Below, piece by piece: positions 1 to 11,188 of a stretch of DNA of 64,000 nt. Position 1 is the stretch's first letter. Each line of letters begins with the position of its first letter. This DNA comes from Sinohyriopsis cumingii (Eukaryota; Mollusca; Bivalvia; Unionida; Unionidae), in contig CM068831.1 of the NCBI GenBank assembly GCA_028554795.2, forward strand, positions 66,315,982 through 66,379,981. Direction: 5' to 3'. The notes under the pieces were generated by a model, which made no database searches, was not told the origin of the DNA, and saw only the letters and a list, made by a program, of their open reading frames with translations. A program made the position numbers and the translations under genes.

Positions 1-69
1 GATGATACTCTTCAGCGACATCTGCCATGCACGAGCTTGACTGTATCTATATTCCATTATATCTATCTA

Positions 70-870
70 TCAAAAACTAAATGAAGAAGGTACCTTAGAG
101 AGAAACTCTATGCACCACCTTATAGGTATTGGCACTGTTGGTGGTTCATATTTTTTCTTCTCATCACCAGCAGCAGTAGGTTCGAATCTAAATGTTTCTT
201 TGACATCTTTATTTAGCAAGATATTTAGCGTGCCGAGAGCTCTTTCTGCGCCGTGACGCCATCAGTATCTATCGCAGGTGATTCTAAATCTCTCCGAGGA
301 AAAAATGTTTCTTCTGTATGCGTTGGTAACAGGTGCTTTGTACTTGAAAAAGTTACTTTTTGAATGCTCCCATATGAATACTCCTGATGTAATAACAGGC
401 GTTAAATTGATGAATAAATCCTTCATCGCTGATGGGATCTTGCTTAGATCGATTTTATCATCAACAGAGGTATTGACGACAGCGAGTTTTCTATTGATTT
501 TGTCTGTTTCATCTACGCTAGCCATTCGAAGCACTCGACCGGATATAAGCTCGATATCTCCGCGATTTCTCTCGATGGCATTGCTATTTTTCCTGGTGTC
601 TTCTTTAACAACGTTAAAATCAGCCACGTGAGTGTCGTATTCGTTTCGTTTGATTATATCACCTATCTTTACGTTGCGAGTTTTTAGTTTTCCGTATTCA
701 TCCTGAAAAACAGCAACCTCACCAGGATCTGCTTCTGCTAACGATATAATAATATTGTTAACGTCGTCCTTTGTTGCGTATCTTGATAAATCACCGGTAT
801 CAAATTTTTCTCTCTCCAGTATTTTTCTTATTGTTCTTGTTAACAGAGATCTACCGTAGATGTCAACCAT
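70..870 (-). pseudogene. Unknown protein of Polinton-like element 1, one in-frame stop
   Basis: An ATG at 868-870 opens a frame of about 202 codons that ends in TGA at 262-264; the same frame then stays open to a TGA at 70-72, so the original product was probably about 266 residues. The protein is charged, with heptad-like stretches in the middle suggesting helices or a coiled coil, and a basic aromatic segment before the internal stop. I do not recognise a catalytic motif. It is the last gene of a minus-strand series (helical protein, basic protein, capsid, pX-like, protease), 18 nt after the protease stop, so it is probably a virion or assembly protein of the same element. The TGA may be decay or a sequence error. 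Confidence 0.6.
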
Positions 871-888
871 TATATTGTTGTCGTTGAT

Positions 889-1224
889 CTAATTTACTTG
901 ACGTATACTCGTGTACTGCTTTATGATAGGTTTTTTTGACCTGGATATCGCTGATAGGATATTGATTGCTTCATCACCACATATTGGAGGATCGGTTAGT
1001 GTTTGTGTTGGTAGCGTAGAGTACCACGTTGGAGTATTTAGCTGAGCTATATATTTTAAAAACTCTACAGGTGGGGCTAATCCGTATGAGTCAGCATAGA
1101 TAATCTCGCGCGGATTTATCGCGTACGCTACCCAATGAGTACCTGGTCCGGTACTGTTGTCGAGATTTATAATTCCTGTTTCGTATTCATTTGGACGAAC
1201 TGGTAATTGATCTCGCATAAACAC
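889..1224 (-). CDS. Adenain-like cysteine protease (C5 family), element 1
   Basis: Maturation protease of the adenovirus/Polinton type, expected to cleave capsid and core precursors inside assembling virions. The frame shows the family layout: GTHW with the catalytic His at about residue 30, ADSYG with the acidic residue at about 45, a Gln near 74, and ICG with the nucleophile Cys at about 82. The 111-residue frame is short for the family, and after ICG the usual C-terminal helix is divergent. The frame opens with GTG; the first ATG is two codons later. Readable protein similarity seems to continue upstream into the pX-like gene through a shifted frame, so the protease may originally have been the C-terminal half of a fused pX-protease product. 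Family assignment is confident; activity is doubtful. Confidence 0.75.
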   Translation of the reverse strand: MFMRDQLPVRPNEYETGIINLDNSTGPGTHWVAYAINPREIIYADSYGLAPPVEFLKYIAQLNTPTWYSTLPTQTLTDPPICGDEAINILSAISRSKKPIIKQYTSIRQVN

Positions 1225-1227
1225 TCC

Positions 1228-1788
1228 TCTTAAAAATTTTGTTTTTGTTTTTTAACAGCGTTAATTAGATCGTAATTCGACATTGGTGTTATCTTCTGTA
1301 CCACACCGAGGGAGTTCATGGCAGAGGAACCCCTTTCCCGTAGTACCATGGGGGTGTCCCTGGTAATCGGAGTCCTCGTCCTTTTTTTTTGTTGTATTTG
1401 CCGCCGGTGACTTTATCAATGACCTTCGAACCCACAGCACCAGCAGCACCCAGTGCTACAGCCTTTGCGATAGCTGGTGCGGCCGCGGCGGCTAATGCGG
1501 GTAACGCAGCTGCCTTTGCTGCAATCAATGCTGGTAACGCGAATAATAACGGGAAAAATCCACCTACCTTAACCATATCCTTTATAGCGGCCGGAGACAG
1601 CGCAATTTGTACTCCGGTGTTAGATGATTTAACTTTATCGAAATGCATTTGTTGCGTTTTTGTTATCGATAATTTATTTGGACCACCTTGAATCTGATCG
1701 TGTTTCAGCGTTAATTTTGTCCCACATTTTTTCGCTATTCCTGATTGTAGCTTTTTTATCTGACCCTGAGTCAGAGTCACACTGACAT
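1228..1788 (-). pseudogene. pX/pVI-like hydrophobic minor virion protein, frameshifted
   Basis: The N-terminus has the LTxxQxxKLQSG pattern seen in many uncharacterised cnidarian, arthropod and mollusc Polinton proteins. It is followed by KVGGFFPLL, a long alanine-rich hydrophobic stretch (about residues 75-120) that could insert in membranes, and a basic Gly-rich tail. Small adenovirus virion proteins such as pX and pVI share this basic-plus-hydrophobic build, and GG-F is plausible as a protease site. Three breaks are visible: a two-base slip just after the ATG at 1786-1788, one near 1,310, and one in an A/T run near 1,235 before the protease. It lies between the capsid gene and the protease. 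Confidence 0.6.
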
Positions 1789-1826
1789 GTTCATACGACG
1801 TTTATAAAATCTAGATTGAATCTAAA

Positions 1827-3230
1827 TCACATTTTCTCTACAGGAGCGTCGATGATCCTCATTCTGCCTTCGATACCCTCGAGGATCATGGTTCTATCGC
1901 TGAGTATAACAGCAATGGCTCTAAACGCAACAGCAGGATTGTTAACTATTCTAGCCTTAAAATGAATATCAACGACAGATTGTTTTATCAAATCCATGTG
2001 TTCCAGTGAAAAATAATAGATCGGATAGAATTTTTTAAAATCTAACTGAGATATTTGCAATCCGGTATCAATATTTTGATCTCGACCCATGTAGCTCCAC
2101 AAACGATGATAACGACGCGCCACTGAGTTATTTGCGTAATCTAGTTGAATCTCCTCAACAGGTTCTTGATGTCCATTTACCCTCAATGATACAACACTGG
2201 CATTGAATGCATCGAAAATCATATGAGTTTTAGTTTGATCACCTAATCGTTCAGCTTTTTGAAGAGCTACAAAGATATGTCTTGGTGCAGATACACCCTG
2301 CTGAGACGCTATATGCCAGGTGAAATTGCCGTTTATGTTATTCTGGATACTATCTGTGTACGTCGTCAGCCACGACATCACTGATTTATCACCCTGATTC
2401 ATAAACGATAACAGATTTATCTCTTCTTCTATCGATGGTGTCATCGAGGGCATCCACAACGTTAGTTTTTCTAATACAACCTTACCGTTGTCAGGTCCCG
2501 TCCTCCAGATAGCGTCGTTGCTGTCGCCTTTTCGATAAAAGACAACCGTGTGTTTAGCTCCAAATATGACCTTTCTGAAATCTCTACAAAAACCAAAGAT
2601 ATGTGACAGCGGGATAGCGCATGAAAATCTTTTACTGTCACCCTCCAACATAGCTGTACGAGTAGTTAATCCGAGATTGTAATTTGGATTAGGATCATAA
2701 GCCACTGAGAAGGCCTGACCTGGTTTATATATCGTTACTCCGGCTACCGCATCAGCAGCAGCAGCATCCTTCAATTGCACGAGTCTAAATGGATTAATAT
2801 CAACAACATTTGAATTATCCTTGGTAAACATCATGCTAGGACCAGCTGATCTGGTGAAATCATCTGAGTATCTCGCCAGGCCTATGATTGTAGTTGCTAC
2901 ATCAACGTTGTCACTGATTGTTTCGATTTCTCTACCATCGATCATATATGCGGCACTCTTGAATAGCGCCATAATACCGTTGTTGACTAATCCAACCTTA
3001 ATATCTGCTCCGTAATTGGTGTTATCGTTTTTCACAATCTTGCCAACAACCTCAATAAATGCCTCACACGGTAGAAAATATCTTGTTGTATCCTGTACCT
3101 GTAATTCGATTCTACTGGGACTGTTCGGTGTTATGGCGTCGTATGAGTAATACTGATAGTCTCGCACTGAGTCGTCTCTCTCCGCTGGTTCATCCAACTT
3201 AAAAGCTTCATTAGATGCACGCGAGAACAT
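1827..3230 (-). CDS. Double-jelly-roll major-capsid-like protein, element 1
   Basis: An intact 467-residue frame from the ATG at 3228-3230; codons upstream of it overlap the end of the previous gene and have no ATG. The protein is rich in beta-prone segments with few charged helices. Near residues 90-130 it carries the VNNGIM-LF...IDGREIE...T-I-GL-RYSDDF block that I know from a widespread family of uncharacterised animal proteins found beside adenain-like proteases and pX-like proteins. Position, length and beta-rich composition fit the hexon-like major capsid protein of a Polinton lineage different from the F54H12.2-type capsid at 48-49.5 kb. The capsid role is inference from context and remembered family; structure prediction would decide it. 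It is the best-preserved gene of this element. Confidence 0.65.
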   Translation of the reverse strand: MFSRASNEAFKLDEPAERDDSVRDYQYYSYDAITPNSPSRIELQVQDTTRYFLPCEAFIEVVGKIVKNDNTNYGADIKVGLVNNGIMALFKSAAYMIDGREIETISDNVDVATTIIGLARYSDDFTRSAGPSMMFTKDNSNVVDINPFRLVQLKDAAAADAVAGVTIYKPGQAFSVAYDPNPNYNLGLTTRTAMLEGDSKRFSCAIPLSHIFGFCRDFRKVIFGAKHTVVFYRKGDSNDAIWRTGPDNGKVVLEKLTLWMPSMTPSIEEEINLLSFMNQGDKSVMSWLTTYTDSIQNNINGNFTWHIASQQGVSAPRHIFVALQKAERLGDQTKTHMIFDAFNASVVSLRVNGHQEPVEEIQLDYANNSVARRYHRLWSYMGRDQNIDTGLQISQLDFKKFYPIYYFSLEHMDLIKQSVVDIHFKARIVNNPAVAFRAIAVILSDRTMILEGIEGRMRIIDAPVEKM

Positions 3231-3252
3231 GCTTATTAAGAAGATATTTTTC

Positions 3253-3692
3253 TCATCTAAAACGAAGACGCCCTCCAAATGCGGAGGTACCAGCCTCTTG
3301 TGGTTGTTGTATTTGTTCTAACGCTAGCGACGTTAGTTTTTGATTAGCCGCGTCGTTTATGATCTTGCTGATGTCGCCAGGCATCTCAGCCGTAACAGGC
3401 AATTTATCCGCAGGGTTTTTTTTCCTTTTACCAATCGCAGTATTCTATCTTTGATGGTGTCATATGCTTTGCTGGTAGCAGTACCAACAGTGCCTATGAC
3501 TTTGTCGCGAACAACCCCCATGGCTTTTGACGATAGTTGCTTAGCTAATGGACCACCCTTAGGAGCTATTCGAGTGAAAAATTTGATAATCGAATCACCT
3601 ATCCCCTATCCGTATTTGAGTTTATACATAGGTAATCTTGAATTCATGATACGAGCCTGTATCGCTCTCTGATGACTCTTATGAACGATCAT
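3253..3692 (-). pseudogene. Small basic core-like protein, stop and frameshift
   Basis: The ATG at 3690-3692 starts a basic protein with a Y-G...GIGD segment near residue 30 and a following amphipathic helix-rich region, the same layout as the core-like gene at 49.5-49.9 kb. There is an in-frame TAG just before GIGD (about 3,606) and a frame slip in an eight-A run near 3,418, after which the frame runs to a TGA at 3253-3255. It ends just upstream of the capsid gene, as expected for a penton/core/capsid block. By analogy it could bind DNA or link capsid and core, but nothing in the sequence proves this. Confidence 0.5.
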
Positions 3693-3823
3693 TTTATTTT
3701 ATAATCTAATTATCTAATCGCTATGAAGATCATCTATGAGTTCATCAATAAGATCACGATAGATAGATACATCGATGATTTTTCCTTGAAACAATCTTCT
3801 ACAGATATCTGTTGCTTCATTAA

Positions 3824-5141
3824 CTATCTCGTGCGAATTGTTTCCGGCTCGTTTTCCACCAAAAAGAACCTCAAGCCGAGATACATCATTAACGACGCTA
3901 TCAGGACAGATGGTATATCCGCTACCTGTTTTTGGACTGCTCCAAAATGATCCAAAAAATCCTGGTTTTTTTTCTTCTTTTTTATCATGATGTAAATTTC
4001 ATCTCTGAAATCATCGTATCCTTTATCTTCGAGATTAACATCTTCATTTTTACTGGCAAAATACAACAGAGAAATCCAATCATCAAGAGTTAGAGGTTTG
4101 CTGTTTTCGTATTCATATGCGGCTAATCTCGCTAATTCATTTTCATCTTTCTTAATATCAGCTAAAACATTGTGAGTAAAATATTTAGATGCAACCTCAC
4201 CGCTCATCCTCGATTCGTCCTCTGGGATACCTGATTCTTCTTCCTCTTCTTTTTTTACCTCAGTTATTTTGGGTGATCTTTCCTGCATAATCTGAGCTTT
4301 TATTTCTCTGTAAAATTTTAAAAAATCTGGATCGTCTATATTCATCGCTGATCCTTTGGAAGCAAAATATACATCCCTAACCCACTCTGCTTCTGAATAA
4401 TCTTTTCCAATATGTTTTTTTTTCAGGTATTTATCTCTATCATCGTATTTTTTAGCTATCTCGGCCATTTGTTTCTCATCTTTGAGTTCTTGAAGAATAT
4501 TTTTCTTGAATAAGGTATGCGGCATAAATTTAGGTTCCTCTGCAGGTTGAGGTAATTGCACAGGCTGAGGTAATTGCACAGGCTGAGGTTGTTGTCTAGG
4601 TTGTTTTCCTAAACCTTTTATCGCATCGAGATATGAATTATACACAGGATCATTAGCGGTGGCTCGATCTGTGTTGTATCGAACATAATAGATCCACCTG
4701 TACCATTTTTTTACGATCAAGAACGTCACCAGCATACTCATGCTTCAACATATTTTTTTGATTAAATGAAGTAACGGCAAAATTAGCAAGAGCGTTGACA
4801 TCCGCTATCGCTTTTATTCTTGTTGCACTATCATCGGTGAATTTGTCAGCGGTACGAATCTTAGCGGTAGTTTGTTTTTCAATTCTTTTCAGCAAAGGTA
4901 GAATTCCCTCTTTCACTGCCTCTTTCGCTGCTTCAGGATCTTTTATGTCGCCTATGAAAGCCTTTTCTGTTGCTTTGGTCACTGGTTTGAATAATTCCTG
5001 CGTTGTCTCAGCAAATCCTTCCTTTGCTCTTTTAATGGCTTGTATTTTCTTTTTGACTTCCTTTTGCACTGGTAGATACTCCTCTATTGCTTTTAGTCGC
5101 TCTCGTGCTATTTTCGAACTAAGTGATTCTCCAACATCCAT
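3824..5141 (-). pseudogene. Long charged helical protein with internal repeat, one frameshift
   Basis: Two overlapping open frames (5,141 to 4,653 and 4,741 to 3,824) read as one protein of about 435 residues broken by a slip near 4,700. The N-terminal half is lysine/glutamate-rich and helical. A short QPxQLPQPxQLPQP repeat follows, then two copies of an ~80-residue unit, each with a (F/Y)xxHxLxxxI start and a W-x5-YFASK core. The C-terminus ends in a hydrophobic helix. It is the first gene of the element-1 series, just inside a 15-bp inverted repeat at 5,204-5,450. I do not recognise a named family. The internal duplication is seen directly; function is unknown. Confidence 0.55.
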
Positions 5142-5203
5142 GTTATTTTATTTTCATTTTGTATCTTGAAATCAAAATCTTAAAAATTCATTTAAACACG
5201 ACA

Positions 5204-5450
5204 GCAGCAGGGAGGGCGTCTATCTCCAGTCGGTCGACAAAATGTAATCAGAGATAAATAAAAAATCATGAACATATTATTCTGCAGCTATATCTTCGAA
5301 CCAAGGGTTTATTTTCGGATTGGGGGTCAATAAAGATGTAACTCTTTCAGGAAGTCTCTATTCGGTAAATAGAACCTTTCTCCGGATTAGATTTCTGTGG
5401 AAGGTTTATTTTTTGTCGGAACCCATAGGTCGGCTCGCCCTCCCTGCTGC
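5204..5450. repeat. 15-bp perfect inverted repeat bracketing about 217 bp
   Basis: GCAGCAGGGAGGGCG at 5204-5218 is matched by its exact reverse complement at 5436-5450. No ORF lies between. The pair sits between the last element-1 gene and the start of the host duplication at about 5,455, so it could be a small MITE or part of the terminal region of the Polinton-like element. No target-site duplication is evident. Confidence 0.5.
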
Positions 5451-7826
5451 TCCAAGACCCTAATGAATATGTTTATTTAGATAATGATCCTTATATTAAA
5501 CCAATACGTCTATAAATAATATTAGCTATGTATTATGTGTTTACCAAAATAAGAATAACTGGTCAGGTAGACAACGAACCTGATTTTAGACAAGGTCAGG
5601 TACAAAATAACCCTATGACCTATAGTCATGGAGGAAAACTAGAAAATGTAAATTAAACATTCATAACAATAATATAAACGTTAAATAAGGAATTCAATAT
5701 TTGCATGAGGATGATGGCAGTGACACAGTATATAGAGCTGATGGTTTAGACCTTGAGTATAAAGATAAATAATATATTGATAAATAATGTATCAATAAAA
5801 ATATGACGAAAGGGTGGGTTTTGCTTTCCATTGGTTATAAATATTAGGTCAGCCATAATAGGACACGGCCAGTTTCAAAGGATATGTGCACAGTTGCAAG
5901 CCAACATAACTAGATATAGTTCAATACTCCTGACCTAGGAACAATGTTAAAGGCAATGAGAAAATATTGTAAATACACAATTACATCGTCAAGACTGTAC
6001 TATAAGAGATTGTTAAAATTTTTTGACAATATGCTAATGAACATGAGGACAAATACATATTTAAAGATACATAGTTTATATATCAAGACTTCTTTATCCG
6101 GGCAATTTATTTACATGTGTTCTATGTTTTTTTTTTTTTTAAAGAAATGACTATGTAGACAATTCTATTTTAATATTGAATATTTCAACTAATGTAGATA
6201 TAGACAGTTCTGCTCTGATTTAAATTTGTTCTTTTCTGGAAGCTACCTGATAATTCAAAACTATAGTTTCTTGGGGAATTTACTTTTACTGTAATTGAAC
6301 CAAAACTTGAAATTGCTATGATGTCTTTAAGCAAACACGGATCTTTTTCAGCAAAATAAAACGGTGATGTTGGTAAATCACGCTTAAAGCTCTCTTAGTT
6401 TAGATTGTTTGTAAAGAATTTGATTATATTCATTTGCTGAGTAATATTTTAAGTGGAAATTGAATAACATTTAAATTAAATTTTTGTCGATAACTACTTA
6501 CCAACTAAATTTTTTCTAACAAAATTCATCAATTCTTATCTAAAACACATGAAACATGGTCTGTGACATTAAAACTTGATTTAAAGATAATTTCAAAATT
6601 ATGATCTTGGGTTAGTCGCATGTAGTTTGTACTGATTCATCTGCCTCTTTTTTTCTTCTCAGATATCTCGATAAACTTTGTATAAACTCTACATTTTTCT
6701 CGAGGTTCGGCTAGAAACGTGATCTTTTAATCGAAGTTGGAAGGTGCGCCACTTAGGGTTAGTTAGACTAGCATATGTTCTGTACCATCTGCATGACGTC
6801 CCAACGTAGTACCTTAATATTGTTCTTTTATTACCATTACTTCCTCGGTGTTTTTCGGTATGTGGGTGCTTTGTTATATGACTTGCTATTTAAGCATATA
6901 TCTCCTATTGATGGATCCGTAACTATATTCTTAGCAGTCTCTTTTATGTTACCATTGATTTAACTTAACGGCTGTATACACTGACTGGGCATTATGACGA
7001 AGTACAGCTTTTAACAGACAAACACTCATCTGTAAAATGGGCAGTCGTAAATCAATAGGTTTTTGAAGCAGAATGCATTAGAATTTGTGAACTTAAGCTA
7101 GTGAGACAGAATTTCAATCACATGTGCAACAATTTAGGAGCTCAGAAAACACATCATACATATAAAAGATAAACCGCGTTGGTGCCTGCAAGCAAACTTA
7201 CTCTTAGAATGCATGGGATGGAGAGTTAGAAACATTTGAGGAGTATACTCTAGTAATCAAGTGGCATAATTTGCATTATAAAAACGCGACGGTTACACTC
7301 TAAAAATAAGGAAATTAGGCGATATGAAGAAACTTGTTTCCCAAACGATAAATAGAGTCGAAACATATAAGAAATGAATTCAGCATTTATCGTGATCTAT
7401 CGAAGGATGAAGTAATTAGAAAGTCTGTCAATAGATTCATCATGTCCTCCAAACTGCCGAAATTGAAGAGCATTTAGAATTTGCTATACATGTGTGTTGC
7501 TACCTTGTCATACCTCTGTGGTGGGTAACTTTCTAACTTTCTAACTACATCCTTTTATTACCATGCTGGAACAATATTCTCGAAACACCTCAATGCTTTA
7601 TGTTCGACACATGACGAACTTATTTGTATGCAATGTACTTGAAAAGAGCGTTTTCAGTAGTTAATCAATGTCGCTAAAACTGGATTATTTCTCCGTTTCA
7701 ATTTATAAAATATAATGTAAACCATAGACATCAGCTGAATCATGAACTCATGAATTTTCATACATCAAAAGATGCAATGAGTCCCTAGACCACTTACACA
7801 AAATGCCTTGAACAAAATATTCTATC

Positions 7827-7955
<129 letters not shown>

Positions 7956-8134
7956 TCTCTGGAATGTATTGGCCTATACCGAGACGATGGTCAAGTCAAT
8001 GACACGAAATTTCAGTAGCTATCGGTACGCGACCTTTGAAGACTACCAACAGCTTTTCCCTCCAATGAGAACTGATGTTGATGGCTTGCTTCAGTTATTT
8101 TTACCTGGATGACAGGTGTATATCTTACGCAGGG

Positions 8135-8143
8135 TATATAAAT
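8135..8143 (+). promoter_or_regulatory. TATA box of the fibrinogen-related gene
   Basis: TATATAAAT lies 78 bp before the ATG at 8,221. The same box with similar flanks is kept in copy 3 (about 30,703), while copy 2 has a weakened form near 21,135. This fits a conventional RNA polymerase II promoter with a short 5' UTR. Confidence 0.65.
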
Positions 8144-8220
8144 AAGTTCTCTTGACAAAATTTAGTTGAATCGATTGACGGCATATGACTCTGAGTTGAA
8201 ATCTTTATTCAGACGTTGTC

Positions 8221-9150
8221 ATGGAAGGTTTTAGTTTTCTGTCTTTCTTTCTTATGTCCCATCTTGCTTGGACATCTGCCGTAGAAAAGACAAAGTTCCA
8301 TAACAAGGAGGATAATGTTCCCGAATTGTCTGAATATCTTCAAAATCCCTTTCACCCAGTTGATCAGAGGAGCCAGATTCAGCTGCGTCAACTTGATACC
8401 GACCGTAGTAACCCGGGGTCTTGTCATTGTACATGCAATTGTAACAGTCAGCCTACAAGGGACTATGGCATCATTTGTCCCAGTTACTATTCCAACTGTG
8501 ATGGCTGGTCGTTGGTAAGATCAAGAGACTGTCAGGATTTGTACCAAAGAGGGTATACTAGAACCGGAGTGTATGTCATTTATCCGGACGGGCTTCTACA
8601 AGGAATCTATGTGCGCTGTGACATGGATACGGCTGGTGGTGGCTGGACGGTCATTCAAAGAAGAGTCAGCGGGGATGTTGATTTCTTTCGTGACTGGTCA
8701 GATTACAAGAAAGGATTTGGTGACTTGAATGGAAACTTCTGGCTCGGAAATGATAATATTCATGCTCTCACGGCACAGGGCAACTATCAGCTGCGTATAG
8801 ATTTGTCTCTTTCGGATACAAACAAGACCTTTGCCACGTACAGTACCTTCACTGTTGGAGGTGAGAATAGCGCATACATCCTCACAGTGGGAGGCTACCA
8901 CGGAACTGCAGGGGATTCCCTTAGTGTACATTCTGGGTATACGTTTTCAACCAAAGATCGAGACAACGACGTTTACGAAGGTAGTTGCGCAGGATTGTAT
9001 AAAGGTGGTTGGTGGTACAGTGCTTGCCATCAATCCAATTTGAACGGTGTTTATGGATCCACTGTTTATGGACTAGGAATAAATTGGAAGACATTATCCG
9101 GATATTACACGTCCATGGTGTATGCTGATATGAAAGTGAGAAAGCAGTAA
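8221..9150 (+). CDS. Secreted fibrinogen-related (FReD/FREP-like) lectin, intact
   Basis: A single uninterrupted 309-codon frame. Residues 1-20 form a signal peptide (hydrophobic core LSFFLMSHLAW, then small residues). A ~60-residue linker follows, with a Cys-rich CHCTCNC stretch near residue 62-68 that could crosslink subunits. The fibrinogen C-terminal domain runs from about residue 95 to the end: DCQDLYQRG, YPDG, CDMDTAGGGWTVIQRR, FFRDWSDYKKGFGDL-G-FWLGND. DRDND at residues 246-250 is the family Ca2+ site, and a Cys pair surrounds YKGGWWY. Such proteins bind glycans and acetylated groups in tenascin, ficolin and mollusc FREP relatives; an immune recognition role is family inference. It lacks an N-terminal immunoglobulin domain. 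No intron is needed. A TATA box lies upstream and AATAAA signals downstream. Confidence 0.9.
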   Translation: MEGFSFLSFFLMSHLAWTSAVEKTKFHNKEDNVPELSEYLQNPFHPVDQRSQIQLRQLDTDRSNPGSCHCTCNCNSQPTRDYGIICPSYYSNCDGWSLVRSRDCQDLYQRGYTRTGVYVIYPDGLLQGIYVRCDMDTAGGGWTVIQRRVSGDVDFFRDWSDYKKGFGDLNGNFWLGNDNIHALTAQGNYQLRIDLSLSDTNKTFATYSTFTVGGENSAYILTVGGYHGTAGDSLSVHSGYTFSTKDRDNDVYEGSCAGLYKGGWWYSACHQSNLNGVYGSTVYGLGINWKTLSGYYTSMVYADMKVRKQ

Positions 9151-9666
9151 ATACAACATGCAAAATATTCGTCTACACCAGATGGAAAAATTTGTATTCA
9201 AAACACGACATAGCTTCATTAGCATCCAGATTGTGAAAGATGGCTTTTATTTTAATGATACCTGCAAGATTTCACACTCTGGAAAGGTCAATATTTTTGT
9301 ACTGTACTGAAAGTATATTTTCTTAGCCAAGTTATAACATCTATTTACGAATTGTTCGTGAGTTGAAAGTTTAAAAGTCTTGACTCTCTTGTACCATGCA
9401 AAGTTCTGAATATATTAGATTTTGAACTTCCATAATTTTAGTTCCGACATGCTGCTCTCGTATTGGCAAACAGAAACTTGTACATTTTTAGAATCGTTCC
9501 ATGGCTAATATTACATGTATAATTTTGTGTACCCCAAGGTCAATCGTAATGCGCTAGCAAATCAACTTAATCATTTGTAACTTAATCATTTGTAAATCCA
9601 CATTGCAGATACCATAATGAACATTTATCTAACTTCTTAAGTTAGTTTACTTAACTACTTATTTTC

Positions 9667-9742
9667 AATAAAAGTTGACGAACTTCTCTTGTATACGATT
9701 TAATTTGCTTGTTTGAAATCCAAGAGTTGCATTGTCAATAAA
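9667..9742 (+). terminator. Candidate polyadenylation signals of the fibrinogen gene
   Basis: AATAAA occurs at 9667-9672 and again at 9737-9742, 517 and 587 nt after the stop codon at 9,150. Either could define the mRNA end; the sequence alone does not show which is used. Confidence 0.4.
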
Positions 9743-10702
9743 CACTTGGGCTTTATTTTTAAATTTAAATGTAAATACTGTTTGATGCAGATTTCCCAGA
9801 AAATTTTACTGCGGCTTTTGTCAGCCAAGTGAGCTGAAGTTTTTTTCTTCCTAGCATGAATAGATACTGTTGTCGGTATTTATCCGCTGTAATTGTTGAG
9901 TTCCTATTGCCTATTTCTTATGCTAACAAACTTTCTAGCTGCATTAAACCTAAATTTATACGACATGTATGTCTCTGGTTGTTATCATTGCGATTCTCCT
10001 CGTATACACTTCAGAAATTAATATGTGCTGATTTTTCTTTCTTCTTCCATTGTGAATTTTTTAGTACAGTCTTCTTATTTTCCTTCTTGAGTAATAATAA
10101 AGCCAATAAGCATTCCACCAGCCACAGACATTACGTAAATTCGTAATGCTCACCATCAAGATTTCCTGGTCAATCCGAAAATCAGGAGAATATCGAGAAC
10201 TTGTTTACCTTTATCTAATAAATATTGATATATTAGAATGCTTTTCTTGATTTTTACCCAATATTATGATAATAACAATGTCCAATACAACCACATTCCC
10301 ACACCTTCTTTTGGTCTAATTGTATATCGTCCATGTCTATGCTATTGTCTATATTCATAATGTCTATTACATGTAATACGTTTCTACATTCTCCTACCTA
10401 ATGCAGAGATTCATTGTTATTTTTTAGTGTAAAATGTTTTGGCATTATTTTATGCCTTAAACTAAATCTTTGTCCATATTTGATATATTCCTTACGACCC
10501 CCCCCCCCCCATTGTGCTACGATTAAGGGTGCTCTCGTTTAACAGAATAATGCGAGAAACCTCAGATCAATACTTGGTCGATTTTCGTTTAATGTATGTA
10601 ACTCTGGACAACGAATAGTCCGTAGAGACTGTTGTTGGTTTTCTGCACTGTTTAGTCGGTTACTTAGTTTATAGCTAGCTACACAATGAAGTCATAAAAA
10701 AG

Positions 10703-10880
<178 letters not shown>

Positions 10881-11188
10881 GGGGGGGAACAGCAATTAAA
10901 TTTGTTTTCAGAGGCCTAGGGGATCTATCACAACTTGAAACACAAAACAAACACCGTGTATTTTTCCAGGTTTTGACAAAACTATTCGACTTAGATTTAC
11001 AATGCTTGTACTAATTCGAACGTTTATTTACAGTATTGCACGAATTATACCGCTTATCGCTTGTCTTAGCATTAGAGAATGATTTGTTTTAAAGCTTACT
11101 GTTAATTAGATGTATTTAGTGCATCTACAGGATACTACAAGCTTTATATTCATGACTGTTTGTGAATTTTTCTATAATTTATTATTAT

